From Pseudomonas sp. LS.1a (GTDB lineage: Bacteria; Pseudomonadota; Gammaproteobacteria; Pseudomonadales; Pseudomonadaceae), in assembly GCF_022533585.1 (NCBI RefSeq), contig NZ_CP092827.1:5302001-5366000 (forward strand): a stretch of 64,000 bases of DNA, written 5' to 3'. The notes below the pieces were generated by a model. The model saw nothing but the letters and a program-made list of their open reading frames with translations, ran no database searches and was not told the DNA's origin. The stretch's first letter is position 1. Every line of letters begins with the position of its first letter. Of the stretch, positions 21,206 through 31,151 are shown piece by piece. A program made the translations under genes and the position numbers.

Positions 21206-21778
21206 TCAGTGCCTCTTGACGATCTGCTGGTCCGACGCGCGCCAGATCAGGCGGCTGGTGTCATACCCCTGTTGCCGTGCTCTGGACATCAGGTTCTCGC
21301 GCTCCCAGGCCGGTAGCGTCGGCGTACGCGAAAGGATCCACAAGTGCTTGCGATCCGGGCTGCCGACCACCGCCGTGCGGTAGCGTTCATCCACATACAG
21401 AATCCAGTACTCGCCCCTGGCCACACCTGGCACCAGCTTGGTGAACCAGTTGTCGAACTCGACCCACAACTTGTCAGTGTGCCCCGGCTCCTGGATGCTC
21501 GCATGCCCTTCGGCGCGCAGCCATTCGTCACCCATGGTACGGCAGCGGTTGAGCACGCCGAGGCTACCATCCAGTTTGAGGTTGTAATGCGCCTCGGACT
21601 GTTCGCAGCCGGTCTGGTAGCGCATGGGCAGGCGCGCCAGCTCGTACCATTTGCCCTGGTAGCGCTTGAGGTCGATGTGGCCAGCGGTCTTCGGCGCCAG
21701 CGGATCGTGCACGGAGCCGGCACAACCACCAAGCAGCAACGCCAGGCATACCCCCATCAGCAGATACAGACGCCTCAT
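21206..21778 (-). CDS. blc: Outer-membrane lipocalin (Blc-like lipoprotein)
   Basis: 190-residue lipoprotein: signal peptide MRRLYLLMGVCLALLLGGC with the lipobox Cys at residue 19. The lipocalin signature is clear: YQGKWYELARLPMRYQTGC near residues 40-58, GEYWILYVDERYRTAVVGSPDRKHLWILSRTP near 120-150. Bacterial lipocalins bind lipids or fatty acids and help maintain the envelope under stress. Its ATG overlaps the stop of the upstream small lipoprotein by 4 nt, so the two are coupled. Confidence 0.92.
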   Translation of the reverse strand: MRRLYLLMGVCLALLLGGCAGSVHDPLAPKTAGHIDLKRYQGKWYELARLPMRYQTGCEQSEAHYNLKLDGSLGVLNRCRTMGDEWLRAEGHASIQEPGHTDKLWVEFDNWFTKLVPGVARGEYWILYVDERYRTAVVGSPDRKHLWILSRTPTLPAWERENLMSRARQQGYDTSRLIWRASDQQIVKRH

Positions 21779-22029
21779 TTGAGACCCTGCCCTGAATACA
21801 TCAGTACCTTGTCTGCAGCGTACTGCACGCTGATGAAGCTCTTCTCGTCCCCCCAGGTGCAGCTGCTCATGCCCAGTGCGCCAGAGCACTCGGTCGGCGT
21901 GCCGAGCAACTGCTCGACCTCGGCCTTGTTCATACCGGCCTTGATCTTGGAATAGTTTTCCTGGTTGATCTTGCTGCAGGCAGTCAGGACGACGCACAGC
22001 GACAACAGGGCGAGGGAACGCAACGACAT
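21775..22029 (-). CDS. Small lipoprotein, BamE/SmpA-like fold
   Basis: 84 residues from the ATG at the right end; AGGAG lies 8 nt upstream of it. A GTG three codons earlier would have its RBS touching the start codon and is less likely. Lipobox LTAC gives Cys18. The mature part (KIKAGMNKAEVEQLLGTPTEC... then SFISVQYAADKVLMYSGQGLK) has the 'I..GM...EV..LLG.P' pattern of BamE/SmpA-type or DUF3862 domains. It is coupled to the lipocalin gene. The function is not known; probably an envelope lipoprotein. Confidence 0.85.
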   Translation of the reverse strand: MSLRSLALLSLCVVLTACSKINQENYSKIKAGMNKAEVEQLLGTPTECSGALGMSSCTWGDEKSFISVQYAADKVLMYSGQGLK

Positions 22030-22191
22030 GAAGGACACTCCTGAAGAGGGGATACAGGCGAGTGGCCTGTAGTGACCTTCGACGATAAAAACCCTCCCAG
22101 GTTCCCTGCCCTCCCTCCTCTACCCCTACGCCATTGGTCGGATGGCCACTACTGTGCGATTAATCACAAAGGAGTATCCCGACCAAACAAA

Positions 22192-22218
22192 AAGGCCGCC
22201 CCGTGCAGGGGCGGCCTT
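22192..22218 (-). terminator. Terminator of the fbp-DUF924 unit
   Basis: Stem AAGGCCGCCCC / GGGGCGGCCTT with a 5-nt loop, followed on the minus strand by TTTTTG. It lies 36 nt past the DUF924 stop. Confidence 0.88.
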
Positions 22219-22253
22219 GCGTCGCGATGGCCTGCGCAGCAGACCACAAAACC

Positions 22254-22850
22254 TCAGAATCTGGAGCCTGGCTCCAGCAAAAAGTCCATTTCTTCACTGG
22301 TGCTCGGCCGCTCCAGCACCAGGTTGCGGTGCGGAAAGCGCCCAAACCGGGCAATCACCCGTTGGTGCTGCTCGGCATAGTCGAGGAAGCCTTCGAACAG
22401 CCGGCGGTTGGCTTCGGGCTGCTCGTCCAGCAGCAACTGGTAGCGCTCGACGCACAGGTTCTGCCAGTCAAGCACTTCGGCATGCTCCAGCACCAGCAGC
22501 ACGAACACCCGCTGGATCGGCAGCAACTGGTAATCCCAGTTCTTCTGCAAACCCTGCATCGCCACCACCTGGGCACGCCGGTCGCCCTCGAAGGCGCGCG
22601 GCGTGTCGCGGTAGATCATGCGTGGCAGCTGGTCCAGCAGGATCAGCAGGCCCAGCCAGCCCTGCGGGCTTTGCTGCCACTCGTCGAGCCCACCCGCCAG
22701 GGCGTGCTCGACCAGCTCGCCAAACAGCGCATGGGCCTCGGCATCGTGATGCTTGCCGAACCACAGCGTGCTCTTCTCGTCAGCCACGGCCTGGGGACTG
22801 GTGCCCCAACCGAACCACCACTCCAGCAACGGCTGCCAAGGTGCGAGCAT
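22254..22850 (-). CDS. DUF924 family protein
   Basis: 198-residue soluble, helix-rich protein. It matches the DUF924 (TPR-like) family pattern: WFG near the start, LLILLDQLPRMIYRD near residues 68-82, RVFVLLVLEHAE near 112-123 and the FGRFPHRN segment near 168. No catalytic role has been settled for the family. Its start lies 3 nt beyond the fbp stop, so it is very likely co-transcribed with fbp, which gives a loose link to central carbon metabolism. Confidence 0.88.
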   Translation of the reverse strand: MLAPWQPLLEWWFGWGTSPQAVADEKSTLWFGKHHDAEAHALFGELVEHALAGGLDEWQQSPQGWLGLLILLDQLPRMIYRDTPRAFEGDRRAQVVAMQGLQKNWDYQLLPIQRVFVLLVLEHAEVLDWQNLCVERYQLLLDEQPEANRRLFEGFLDYAEQHQRVIARFGRFPHRNLVLERPSTSEEMDFLLEPGSRF

Positions 22851-22853
22851 GAC

Positions 22854-23864
22854 TTACTCCTTGTGGTAGGCGGTGACGCGCTCGACCTCTTCCTTCGAGC
22901 CGAGGATTACCGACACACGCTGGTGCAGGCTTTCCGGCTTGATGTCGAGGATGCGATCGTAACCGTTGGTGGAGGCGCCGCCAGCCTGTTCGATGATGAA
23001 CGACATCGGGTTGGCTTCGTACATCAGGCGCAGCTTGCCCGGCTTGCTCGGCTCGCGGGCGTCACGTGGGTACATGAACAGGCCGCCACGGGTCAGGATG
23101 CGGTGCACGTCGGCCACCATCGAGGCGATCCAGCGCATGTTGTAGTTCTTCTTCAGCGGGCCGGTCTCGCCTGCCAGCAGCTCGCCCACGTAACGCTGAA
23201 CCGGGGCTTCCCAGTGGCGCTGGTTGGACATGTTGATGGCGAACTCGGCGGTGCTTTCCGGCACGCGGATGTTTTCGTGGGTGAGGACGAAGCTGCCCAG
23301 TTCGCGGTCCAGGGTGAAGCCCTTGACGCCGTTGCCCAGGGTCAGGATCAGCATGGTCTGCGGGCCATAGATGGCGTAACCGGCGGCGACCTGCTGGGTG
23401 CCTGGCTGCAGGAAGGCATTTTCGTTCAGGGTTTCGTTCTGGCTCAGATACTCGTTAGGGCAACGCAGTACCGAGAAGATGGTACCGACCGAAACGTTGA
23501 CGTCGATGTTGGACGAGCCGTCCAGCGGGTCGAAGACCAGCAGGTAGGCGCCTTTCGGGTACTTGCCCGGAATCTGGTAGGCGTTGTCCATTTCTTCGGA
23601 GGCCATGCCAGCCAGGTGGCCGCCCCATTCGTTGGCTTCCAGCAGGATATCGTTGGAAATCACGTCCAGTTTCTTCTGGACTTCGCCCTGCACGTTTTCA
23701 GTGCCCATGCTGCCCAGCACACCGCCGAGGGCGCCTTTGGACACGTGATGGCTGATTTCCTTGCACGCACGCGCCACCACTTCGATCAGGAAGCGCAGAT
23801 CGGCAGGGGTATTGTTGCTGCGGGTCTGCTCAATCAGATAGCGACTCAGGGTAACGCGGGACAT
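22854..23864 (-). CDS. fbp: Fructose-1,6-bisphosphatase, class I
   Basis: Gluconeogenic enzyme converting fructose-1,6-bisphosphate to fructose-6-phosphate. It has 336 residues. Metal and phosphate motifs are intact: the EEMDNA region near 90, [20 protein letters not shown] near 110-130 (the DPLDGSS metal site) and the [20 protein letters not shown] active site near 275-295. It matters in pseudomonads, which lack phosphofructokinase and cycle carbon through the Entner-Doudoroff pathway. Likely operon with the DUF924 gene downstream. Confidence 0.97.
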   Translation of the reverse strand: MSRVTLSRYLIEQTRSNNTPADLRFLIEVVARACKEISHHVSKGALGGVLGSMGTENVQGEVQKKLDVISNDILLEANEWGGHLAGMASEEMDNAYQIPGKYPKGAYLLVFDPLDGSSNIDVNVSVGTIFSVLRCPNEYLSQNETLNENAFLQPGTQQVAAGYAIYGPQTMLILTLGNGVKGFTLDRELGSFVLTHENIRVPESTAEFAINMSNQRHWEAPVQRYVGELLAGETGPLKKNYNMRWIASMVADVHRILTRGGLFMYPRDAREPSKPGKLRLMYEANPMSFIIEQAGGASTNGYDRILDIKPESLHQRVSVILGSKEEVERVTAYHKE

Positions 23865-24011
23865 GTATGGCTCCGAAAGGATTGGGGGATGAAAAACCCA
23901 CGCAGTTTACAGGGAGAGTTGCGGGCTAGCGAGTGATGAGACTCGCCACGGCTCTCAGACGGCACAATAGGTCGGTAGTTCAGCGTGCGCCAGGCCGGTG
24001 GTCTGGTTGTA

Positions 24012-24105
24012 GGCCTCTTCGCGGGTAAACCCGCTCCCACAGGGACTGCACAGGTTTCCGAGGCTGTGCAATTCCTGTGGGAGCGGGTTTACCCGCGAAG
24101 AGGCC
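24012..24105. repeat. Perfect inverted REP pair between glgP and fbp
   Basis: Two 32-nt arms, at 24012-24043 and 24074-24105, are exact reverse complements (core TTCGCGGGTAAACCCGCTCC). It is the cleanest REP doublet in the window and gives the local consensus. Confidence 0.95.
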
Positions 24106-24119
24106 AGGGCAGGCTTACC

Positions 24120-26570
<2,451 letters not shown>

Positions 26571-26689
26571 GCGGCATCCTCTGGCAAGTTGACGAAAGCG
26601 GAGGGAGACTGTTGAGCCTAGCCCCTTCGACAGGGAGTGACAGTTACCGTTCGCAGTTTTCATGCCCACTCTGCGATTCCGGCAAAAGG

Positions 26690-26708
26690 TTGTTCATAAA
26701 TTGAACAA
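26690..26708. promoter_or_regulatory. Inverted repeat over a possible promoter upstream of the YkgJ-type gene
   Basis: TTGTTCA-TAAAT-TGAACAA, a 7+5+7 palindrome in the glgP/YkgJ divergent gap. A TATGAT hexamer follows at 26715-26720, 36 bp before the gene. The shape suggests an operator for an unidentified repressor. Confidence 0.4.
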
Positions 26709-26755
26709 TTCCGGTATGATCGCGCGCCCCAAGACCGTGATACACCCCTATAACG

Positions 26756-27160
26756 ATGAAAACGACCCTGATCGCCGCGGCCGAAGTCGACCGCCTGGAG
26801 ACCTGGCAGCGCTACACCAGCAACATGTGCCATGGCTGCCATTCGACCTGCTGCACCCTGCCGGTGGAGGTGAAGATCAAGGATCTGATCCGTATCGGCG
26901 TGGTCGACGAGTTCGAGAAAGACGAACCGCCGAAGAACATCGCCAAGCGCCTGCAGAAGGACGGCATCATCGAACGCTTCAACCAGAAGTCGGGGATCTT
27001 CACCCTGACCCGGATGAGCAATGATGACTGCCTGTACCTGGATCGTAAAAGCCGGCTGTGCACCATTTATGACAAGCGGCCGGACACCTGCCGCAACCAC
27101 CCCAAGGTCGGGCCGAGGCCAGGTTATTGTGCTTACAAGCCAAAGGTGGCCTCACGCTAG
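26756..27160 (+). CDS. YkgJ family cysteine-cluster protein
   Basis: 134-residue protein with eight cysteines in the pattern of the YkgJ/zinc-or-iron-binding cluster family: Cys25, 28, 32 and 33 (CHGCHSTCC), then Cys92, 102, 112 and 125. Family members are thought to bind a metal or Fe-S cluster, and no reaction is established. It is divergent from glgP; the RBS is weak (ATAACG before the ATG). The residues between the two Cys groups are charged and helical. Confidence 0.9.
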   Translation: MKTTLIAAAEVDRLETWQRYTSNMCHGCHSTCCTLPVEVKIKDLIRIGVVDEFEKDEPPKNIAKRLQKDGIIERFNQKSGIFTLTRMSNDDCLYLDRKSRLCTIYDKRPDTCRNHPKVGPRPGYCAYKPKVASR

Positions 27161-27169
27161 GTCAACCTT

Positions 27170-28594
27170 TCATCTCCCACCTGCAGGGAAGCTTCTGCAC
27201 GAACCACCCTGGTCCATCGGCGGATGTTCAGGATAGGTGTGCGGCAGCACACTGACCGAGCTGGTTGCGATGAAGCCGTCAGCGAATTTCGCCTCGACGA
27301 ACTGCGCCTGCCAGCCTGCCGCCGGTGCCGTGCGTTGCAGGGTAAACTGCTGCACAGGCGCGAGTGTCTCGGCCTGGTAGCGCACCCCACAGGCATAGCG
27401 GAAGTCACGGTCCTGGCTGTTGCTCGCCGTCCAGACCTTAACCGCCACTGGCGGCTCGGAGAATTCGACGGTCATCTGCCCGCCTTGCCCGTTCGGCGAC
27501 ACCTGCACGCTTGGCAGAGGGGCCCCATCGCGCAAGCGCGTCACCGCAGGTACCAAGGTACTGACTACCGCTTGACGCACCCCGCCATGGTCAGAGTTCG
27601 GCAATACCCTGAGGCTGGTCTGGCCCGGCAGGCGCTGCTGATAATCGGTGACCGGGTCAGGGGCGAAGAAATCGTCACCACTGGCGGACACCAGGTACTT
27701 GGGAATGGCCAGACGCTGCCTTTTCTCGTTCAGGTACTGCATCGGGTCCATCATCGCCATCAGCCGCTCAAATGCCGGGGTGCCCAGCTGCTGCAGGACA
27801 CCAGCCTGCTGGTAGGAACCCAGCGCCAAGGGCCAGTGACCACCATAACGCTTGCGCAATCCGGCCAGCATGTCCGAAGTATCCGCGACGTCGATCACAC
27901 TGGGCACGATGGCCATCACCCGCTCATCGGCCAATGCCGTGAGCCATGCGCCCCAGCCGCGCTTGGAGGCACCCGTGATAATGAAGCGGTCCACCGTGAG
28001 CCCTTGCCTTGCCAACTCTTGCTCGGCCAGATCCATCGCCCGGCTCGCTGCCGCGGCCATCGGCACGTGCAGTGGCAATTCCGGCGCGGCGCTGCGTAGC
28101 GCATGAGCCCAGGTATGGGCCACGGCGTCATCCTCGCGCAAGGGCTTCTCGTTATCGTTGAAGGTCACGTACTGATTGGGCACATCGCTGATCATGACCA
28201 CGGCCATCCGTGCCTTGAGGGCGACTTCGCGTAATGCCTCGCGGGTATAGTCAGGAGTTTGCGCCGGCCCGAACCGTACACCGTTGTTCACCACCAGCAG
28301 GGCTTTGCCGGGCACGGCATTGTGCGGGATATGCAGCTCGACATCATGCTCCCAGCGGCGCGGCTCAACCACCGGCGCTGGCTCCCAAACCTGGGAAACC
28401 ATCTGCAAGCGACGGAACACATAACCAGGCTCGGAGGTTTGCTCGAGCAATACGGCTTCCAAGGGTGCCTGACGCACCTTGCCAATATGGCACTGGACAA
28501 CATCCTGCGGACGCAGGCTGGCGCAGTCCTGCATGGTGCAAGCCTGCAAGCCAGCCATCAGGCAGGGGATGGCCAGCGCTAAACGGTAATTCAT
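27170..28594 (-). CDS. PhoPQ-activated pathogenicity-related protein (PqaA family)
   Basis: 474 residues with signal sequence MNYRLALAIPCLMAGLQAC; the LQAC lipobox makes Cys19 a likely lipidation site. The start is supported by AGGAA 8 nt upstream. The body is an alpha/beta-hydrolase-like PqaA domain: VNNGVRFG near 105, ITGASKRGWGAWLTALADERV near 215-235 (a GxSKxG nucleophile elbow), GDDFFAPD near 325 and the NSDHGG His near 350. PqaA is PhoP-controlled in Salmonella, but I see no PhoP box here. The natural substrate is unknown. It stands convergent with the YkgJ gene. Confidence 0.88.
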   Translation of the reverse strand: MNYRLALAIPCLMAGLQACTMQDCASLRPQDVVQCHIGKVRQAPLEAVLLEQTSEPGYVFRRLQMVSQVWEPAPVVEPRRWEHDVELHIPHNAVPGKALLVVNNGVRFGPAQTPDYTREALREVALKARMAVVMISDVPNQYVTFNDNEKPLREDDAVAHTWAHALRSAAPELPLHVPMAAAASRAMDLAEQELARQGLTVDRFIITGASKRGWGAWLTALADERVMAIVPSVIDVADTSDMLAGLRKRYGGHWPLALGSYQQAGVLQQLGTPAFERLMAMMDPMQYLNEKRQRLAIPKYLVSASGDDFFAPDPVTDYQQRLPGQTSLRVLPNSDHGGVRQAVVSTLVPAVTRLRDGAPLPSVQVSPNGQGGQMTVEFSEPPVAVKVWTASNSQDRDFRYACGVRYQAETLAPVQQFTLQRTAPAAGWQAQFVEAKFADGFIATSSVSVLPHTYPEHPPMDQGGSCRSFPAGGR

Positions 28595-28673
28595 GTGAAT
28601 GCTTCCTGCTTCGAGAAAGCACTTCACGCTAGGCATCACAACAAGTGCGCACAAGTCGCAAAAGGCCGTGAAA

Positions 28674-28688
28674 GATGTAACCTACATC
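28674..28688. promoter_or_regulatory. Short palindrome upstream of the PqaA gene
   Basis: GATGTA-ACC-TACATC, perfect 6-nt arms, about 80 bp before the gene start. Possible operator; no family recognised. Confidence 0.25.
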
Positions 28689-28730
28689 ATCTTGAGATAT
28701 CACCTACAAAAAAACCTGCGTCAGACGAAC

Positions 28731-28766
28731 AAAAACGCCTCCGGCGATGCGTGCGAGGGCGTTTTT
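28731..28766 (-). terminator. Terminator of the accessory three-gene operon
   Basis: AAAAACGCC ... GGCGTTTTT arms with an imperfect inner stem (CGCCTC / GAGGGCG), 40 nt past the 182-residue gene. U-rich on both strands. Confidence 0.8.
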
Positions 28767-28805
28767 GACTCGAACGAGCAAAATGGGAATAGCTCTATTT
28801 CTATA

Positions 28806-29354
28806 TCAACCCTGCCGAGCAAGGTCGCGCAGATGAAGTACAACCATAACGATTGCGGCTATGGCGGTCACTATTGATGCCAAGGCACCCAACACGACCG
28901 TGGACATTATCGATTCATTGTTCCAAACCACGACCTGTTGATTGAGACGATCGTCATAGAGTATTTTCCCGTCCAACGTGGCGAGTTCACGCACGGTGCT
29001 ACCGTCACCCCCACGTTCCACTGTAAGAATAACCTTCGTATTGATACGAAGCCCCGATGCCTCATACAACTCTCGGTAAGTATAGACAGGTTTGCCCTCC
29101 CGCTTTCCATCAAGCTTATATGCTACGGAAAAATGTACTAGCGAACGGTTACCCTCCCAAACATCTGGATAACCGGATACTCGCCCCTCGACAACTAGCA
29201 GCCTAGAAAAATCAGGAGCCTTATATACTTTCAGCTGACTGAAAAAAAATGCAACACCTGCAAGCATCGTAATCACGACAATCGCAAGCAATTGAGCACG
29301 CTTCAAAGGAGGGGACATTCTGAGCAATTTGATGAATCCAGAAAAAGACTGCAC
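28806..29354 (-). CDS. Hypothetical two-TM membrane protein
   Basis: 182 residues from a GTG start with a perfect AGGAGG 5 nt upstream. Hydrophobic segments at about residues 22-40 (LLAIVVITMLAGVAFFF) and 150-172 (STVVLGALASIVTAIAAIVMVVL) flank a polar domain of about 105 residues (VEGRVSGYPDV...NNESI) that should face the periplasm. The layout recalls DUF3592-type proteins, but I cannot assign it. It is the last gene of an AT-rich operon, 44 nt after the 269-residue gene. The topology would suit an inner-membrane immunity or anchor protein; this is inference. Confidence 0.75.
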   Translation of the reverse strand: MQSFSGFIKLLRMSPPLKRAQLLAIVVITMLAGVAFFFSQLKVYKAPDFSRLLVVEGRVSGYPDVWEGNRSLVHFSVAYKLDGKREGKPVYTYRELYEASGLRINTKVILTVERGGDGSTVRELATLDGKILYDDRLNQQVVVWNNESIMSTVVLGALASIVTAIAAIVMVVLHLRDLARQG

Positions 29355-29398
29355 ACGTCCCTCCTGCTATTTTAAAAGTAAAAATCACCTAAAAATCT

Positions 29399-30208
29399 TT
29401 AATGATACCTATCAACTCCACCTAAGCCCCCGCCAGGCGGGATGATCTCTATAGGACCTATATCAATATTCCACCTGGGGGGTTCCGGCAATGGGAATAC
29501 CATAGGCCCGCCACCGAAGTCCGGCTCAATATAGCCACCCCCGCCGCCGTCGCCGCCGCCAGATATTCCGTACAGGTGAGAAAGGTTGCTTCCAAGCACC
29601 ACGCCTTGCGTATCCGGGTTCCACTGGGTTACCGCAACTCGGCCCGCATAGATTGCGCTGATTTGGGCGAGCGATGCAAGGGCCAAGTCCGGCGCCACCC
29701 AGTAATCAGGGTAGGTGGCATTTGTATTTGCAACGAAATGTTTTTGCACTACAGGTGCGATAAAAGAATGATACAAATTTGATGCCGCATCGGAATTGAG
29801 TATCCCCAAGGCATTAGCCCCAACGCCTACAGCAGTGAAAATGACCGCGGGAGTGCCAGCCCCAGCAAGCAAGCTTATACTGCCGACAATCCCTGCAACA
29901 TTTCCAACCAGGCTCAGGACGTCACCTTTTTCAAATTCCTGGTCGGTCTTGTACTTAGCAGTAATTTTTAGAAATACTGTAGTCGCAGCAAGCGTATTCA
30001 CCTTGATATTGAGGAATGGTGTAAAACCCGCAGTCAGTTTTACTATTGACGTGATCCCGGCGACTGCAGCTCCGGTTTGGGCACCCTGATTCACTAGAGC
30101 GAACCCTGACTTGTCGCTGTTATAATGATCCGTCAGGGAAGTAGATGCCGCCCCCACCGCTACCGGTTTCTCAACGTAGCCCAAGATAATCTCAAGTGTT
30201 TTGGTCAT
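29399..30208 (-). CDS. Hypothetical protein with hydrophobic centre and Gly/Pro-rich tail
   Basis: 269 residues, not recognised. GGGAG lies 9 nt before the ATG. Residues about 1-60 are soluble; 60-145 contain several hydrophobic, small-residue-rich runs (NVAGIVGSISLLAGAGTPAV, IFTAVGVGANALGIL) that could be membrane-inserting; about 150-215 is mixed; from 218 the tail is GGGDGGGGG, then Pro-rich (PLPEPPRW, EIIPPGGGLGG). There is no signal peptide. It follows the 2OG oxygenase by only 6 nt. Possible roles are a pore-forming toxin or a substrate modified by that oxygenase. AT-rich codons contrast with the neighbours and suggest transfer. Confidence 0.7.
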   Translation of the reverse strand: MTKTLEIILGYVEKPVAVGAASTSLTDHYNSDKSGFALVNQGAQTGAAVAGITSIVKLTAGFTPFLNIKVNTLAATTVFLKITAKYKTDQEFEKGDVLSLVGNVAGIVGSISLLAGAGTPAVIFTAVGVGANALGILNSDAASNLYHSFIAPVVQKHFVANTNATYPDYWVAPDLALASLAQISAIYAGRVAVTQWNPDTQGVVLGSNLSHLYGISGGGDGGGGGYIEPDFGGGPMVFPLPEPPRWNIDIGPIEIIPPGGGLGGVDRYH

Positions 30209-30214
30209 CTTTCG

Positions 30215-30799
30215 CTACTCCCTGATCAATGTCTTGAAGGCGATGCTCATACGCAGCCGATTACAACTCACACCTGGCGCCCGAGCACCATGTGGCACTT
30301 CCCCATTGAAGATGACAATCCGCCTCGGCTTAGGCTGTACAGACAGCACAATACTTTCTTTGTCAGCGTCGTAGAATACAAGCTCACCACCCCAGCAGGT
30401 GGCCCAGTACTCGCTGCAAAACAGCATTATAGTTTTTCCCGGCGCCTCGGCTGTATTGTCACGATGAATAGGACCATCCTGGCTGCTTGTTTGACCATTG
30501 GCGTATACCCCTAACAGGGTCGCCGAAGGCATATGCGCAGCCTTGATACGCGCCCAGATATTCGCCAGAAAAGCCCAGTCCGGTCGCTCTCGCAGTTCTT
30601 GTTCACAGTCTTCCAATTCATTTCTACGAGTGCCAGCGATAAAACTGTGCCAACATGGACGATCAAGGGGAGCATAAGGATAGGGCCAGCCATAACGCCA
30701 GAGCGAGCCAGTAAGAAGCCTCAATATTTTCGTGTGCTCTTCGTCCGTTATTCCATCATCAATCACACAGATATCTTTACAAGCAGTCAAACCTACCAT
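30215..30799 (-). CDS. 2-oxoglutarate/Fe(II)-dependent oxygenase (prolyl-hydroxylase-like)
   Basis: 194 residues, AGGAGA 8 nt before the ATG. The 2OG-Fe(II) facial triad is visible: His112-x-Asp114 in GPIHRDN and His170 in EVPHGARAP, with Arg181 or Arg183 placed to bind 2-oxoglutarate. WGGELVFYD (136-144) matches the core strand of P4H-type enzymes. It should hydroxylate a protein or small molecule. It is first in a three-gene, AT-rich operon; the Pro-rich tail of the next gene's product is a natural candidate substrate, but this is inference. Confidence 0.85.
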   Translation of the reverse strand: MVGLTACKDICVIDDGITDEEHTKILRLLTGSLWRYGWPYPYAPLDRPCWHSFIAGTRRNELEDCEQELRERPDWAFLANIWARIKAAHMPSATLLGVYANGQTSSQDGPIHRDNTAEAPGKTIMLFCSEYWATCWGGELVFYDADKESIVLSVQPKPRRIVIFNGEVPHGARAPGVSCNRLRMSIAFKTLIRE

Positions 30800-30819
30800 T
30801 ACTTCATTCTCCTGATCTC

Positions 30820-30847
30820 AACATAGCGATTGGAGACTGAAAGTTAA
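30820..30847 (-). promoter_or_regulatory. Candidate promoter of the oxygenase operon
   Basis: On the minus strand TTAACT and TATGTT separated by 16 nt, 21 nt before the start codon. Each hexamer matches 4/6 of the sigma-70 consensus. The rest of the 352-nt gap up to typA (30800-31151) is AT-rich and holds only the typA terminator. Confidence 0.3.
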
Positions 30848-31097
30848 GACATCTTTAGATATTCTCACACAGGGAAACAGCCGCTCAGCCGGTGACCTTT
30901 ACCATAGCCTTGATGTGATAAAAGATTTAGTCGCCATAACGAGCTCCCATTTTCTTCACCTCAAACATACTTTTTTCAGCCTGACACCCACCTGAAGTCC
31001 TGCCAGACCCCAAGCATTTACCATGACAAAGGCACGTGTGCGTGAGAGACCGCAGGCAGCCTCTGCCCTTGGCTTCACTCAGAATTGGACATAAAAA

Positions 31098-31127
31098 AAC
31101 GCCCCCGGCCTTTCGACCGGGGGCGTT
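31098..31127 (-). terminator. typA terminator
   Basis: AACGCCCCCGG / CCGGGGGCGTT with an 8-nt loop, followed on the minus strand by a run of Ts. It lies 24 nt past the typA stop and isolates the accessory operon from typA read-through. Confidence 0.92.
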
Positions 31128-31151
31128 TTCGTTTCAGCTCAAGCTAGACGA

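Noticed and set aside
27170..28594. PhoP control of the PqaA gene
   Set aside because: I looked for a direct repeat of GGTTTA-type boxes upstream and found none; only a short GATGTA/TACATC palindrome is present.
28599..28877. 92-residue plus-strand frame in the AT-rich region
   Set aside because: Runs through the terminator hairpin and into the antisense of the 182-residue gene; low-complexity tail.
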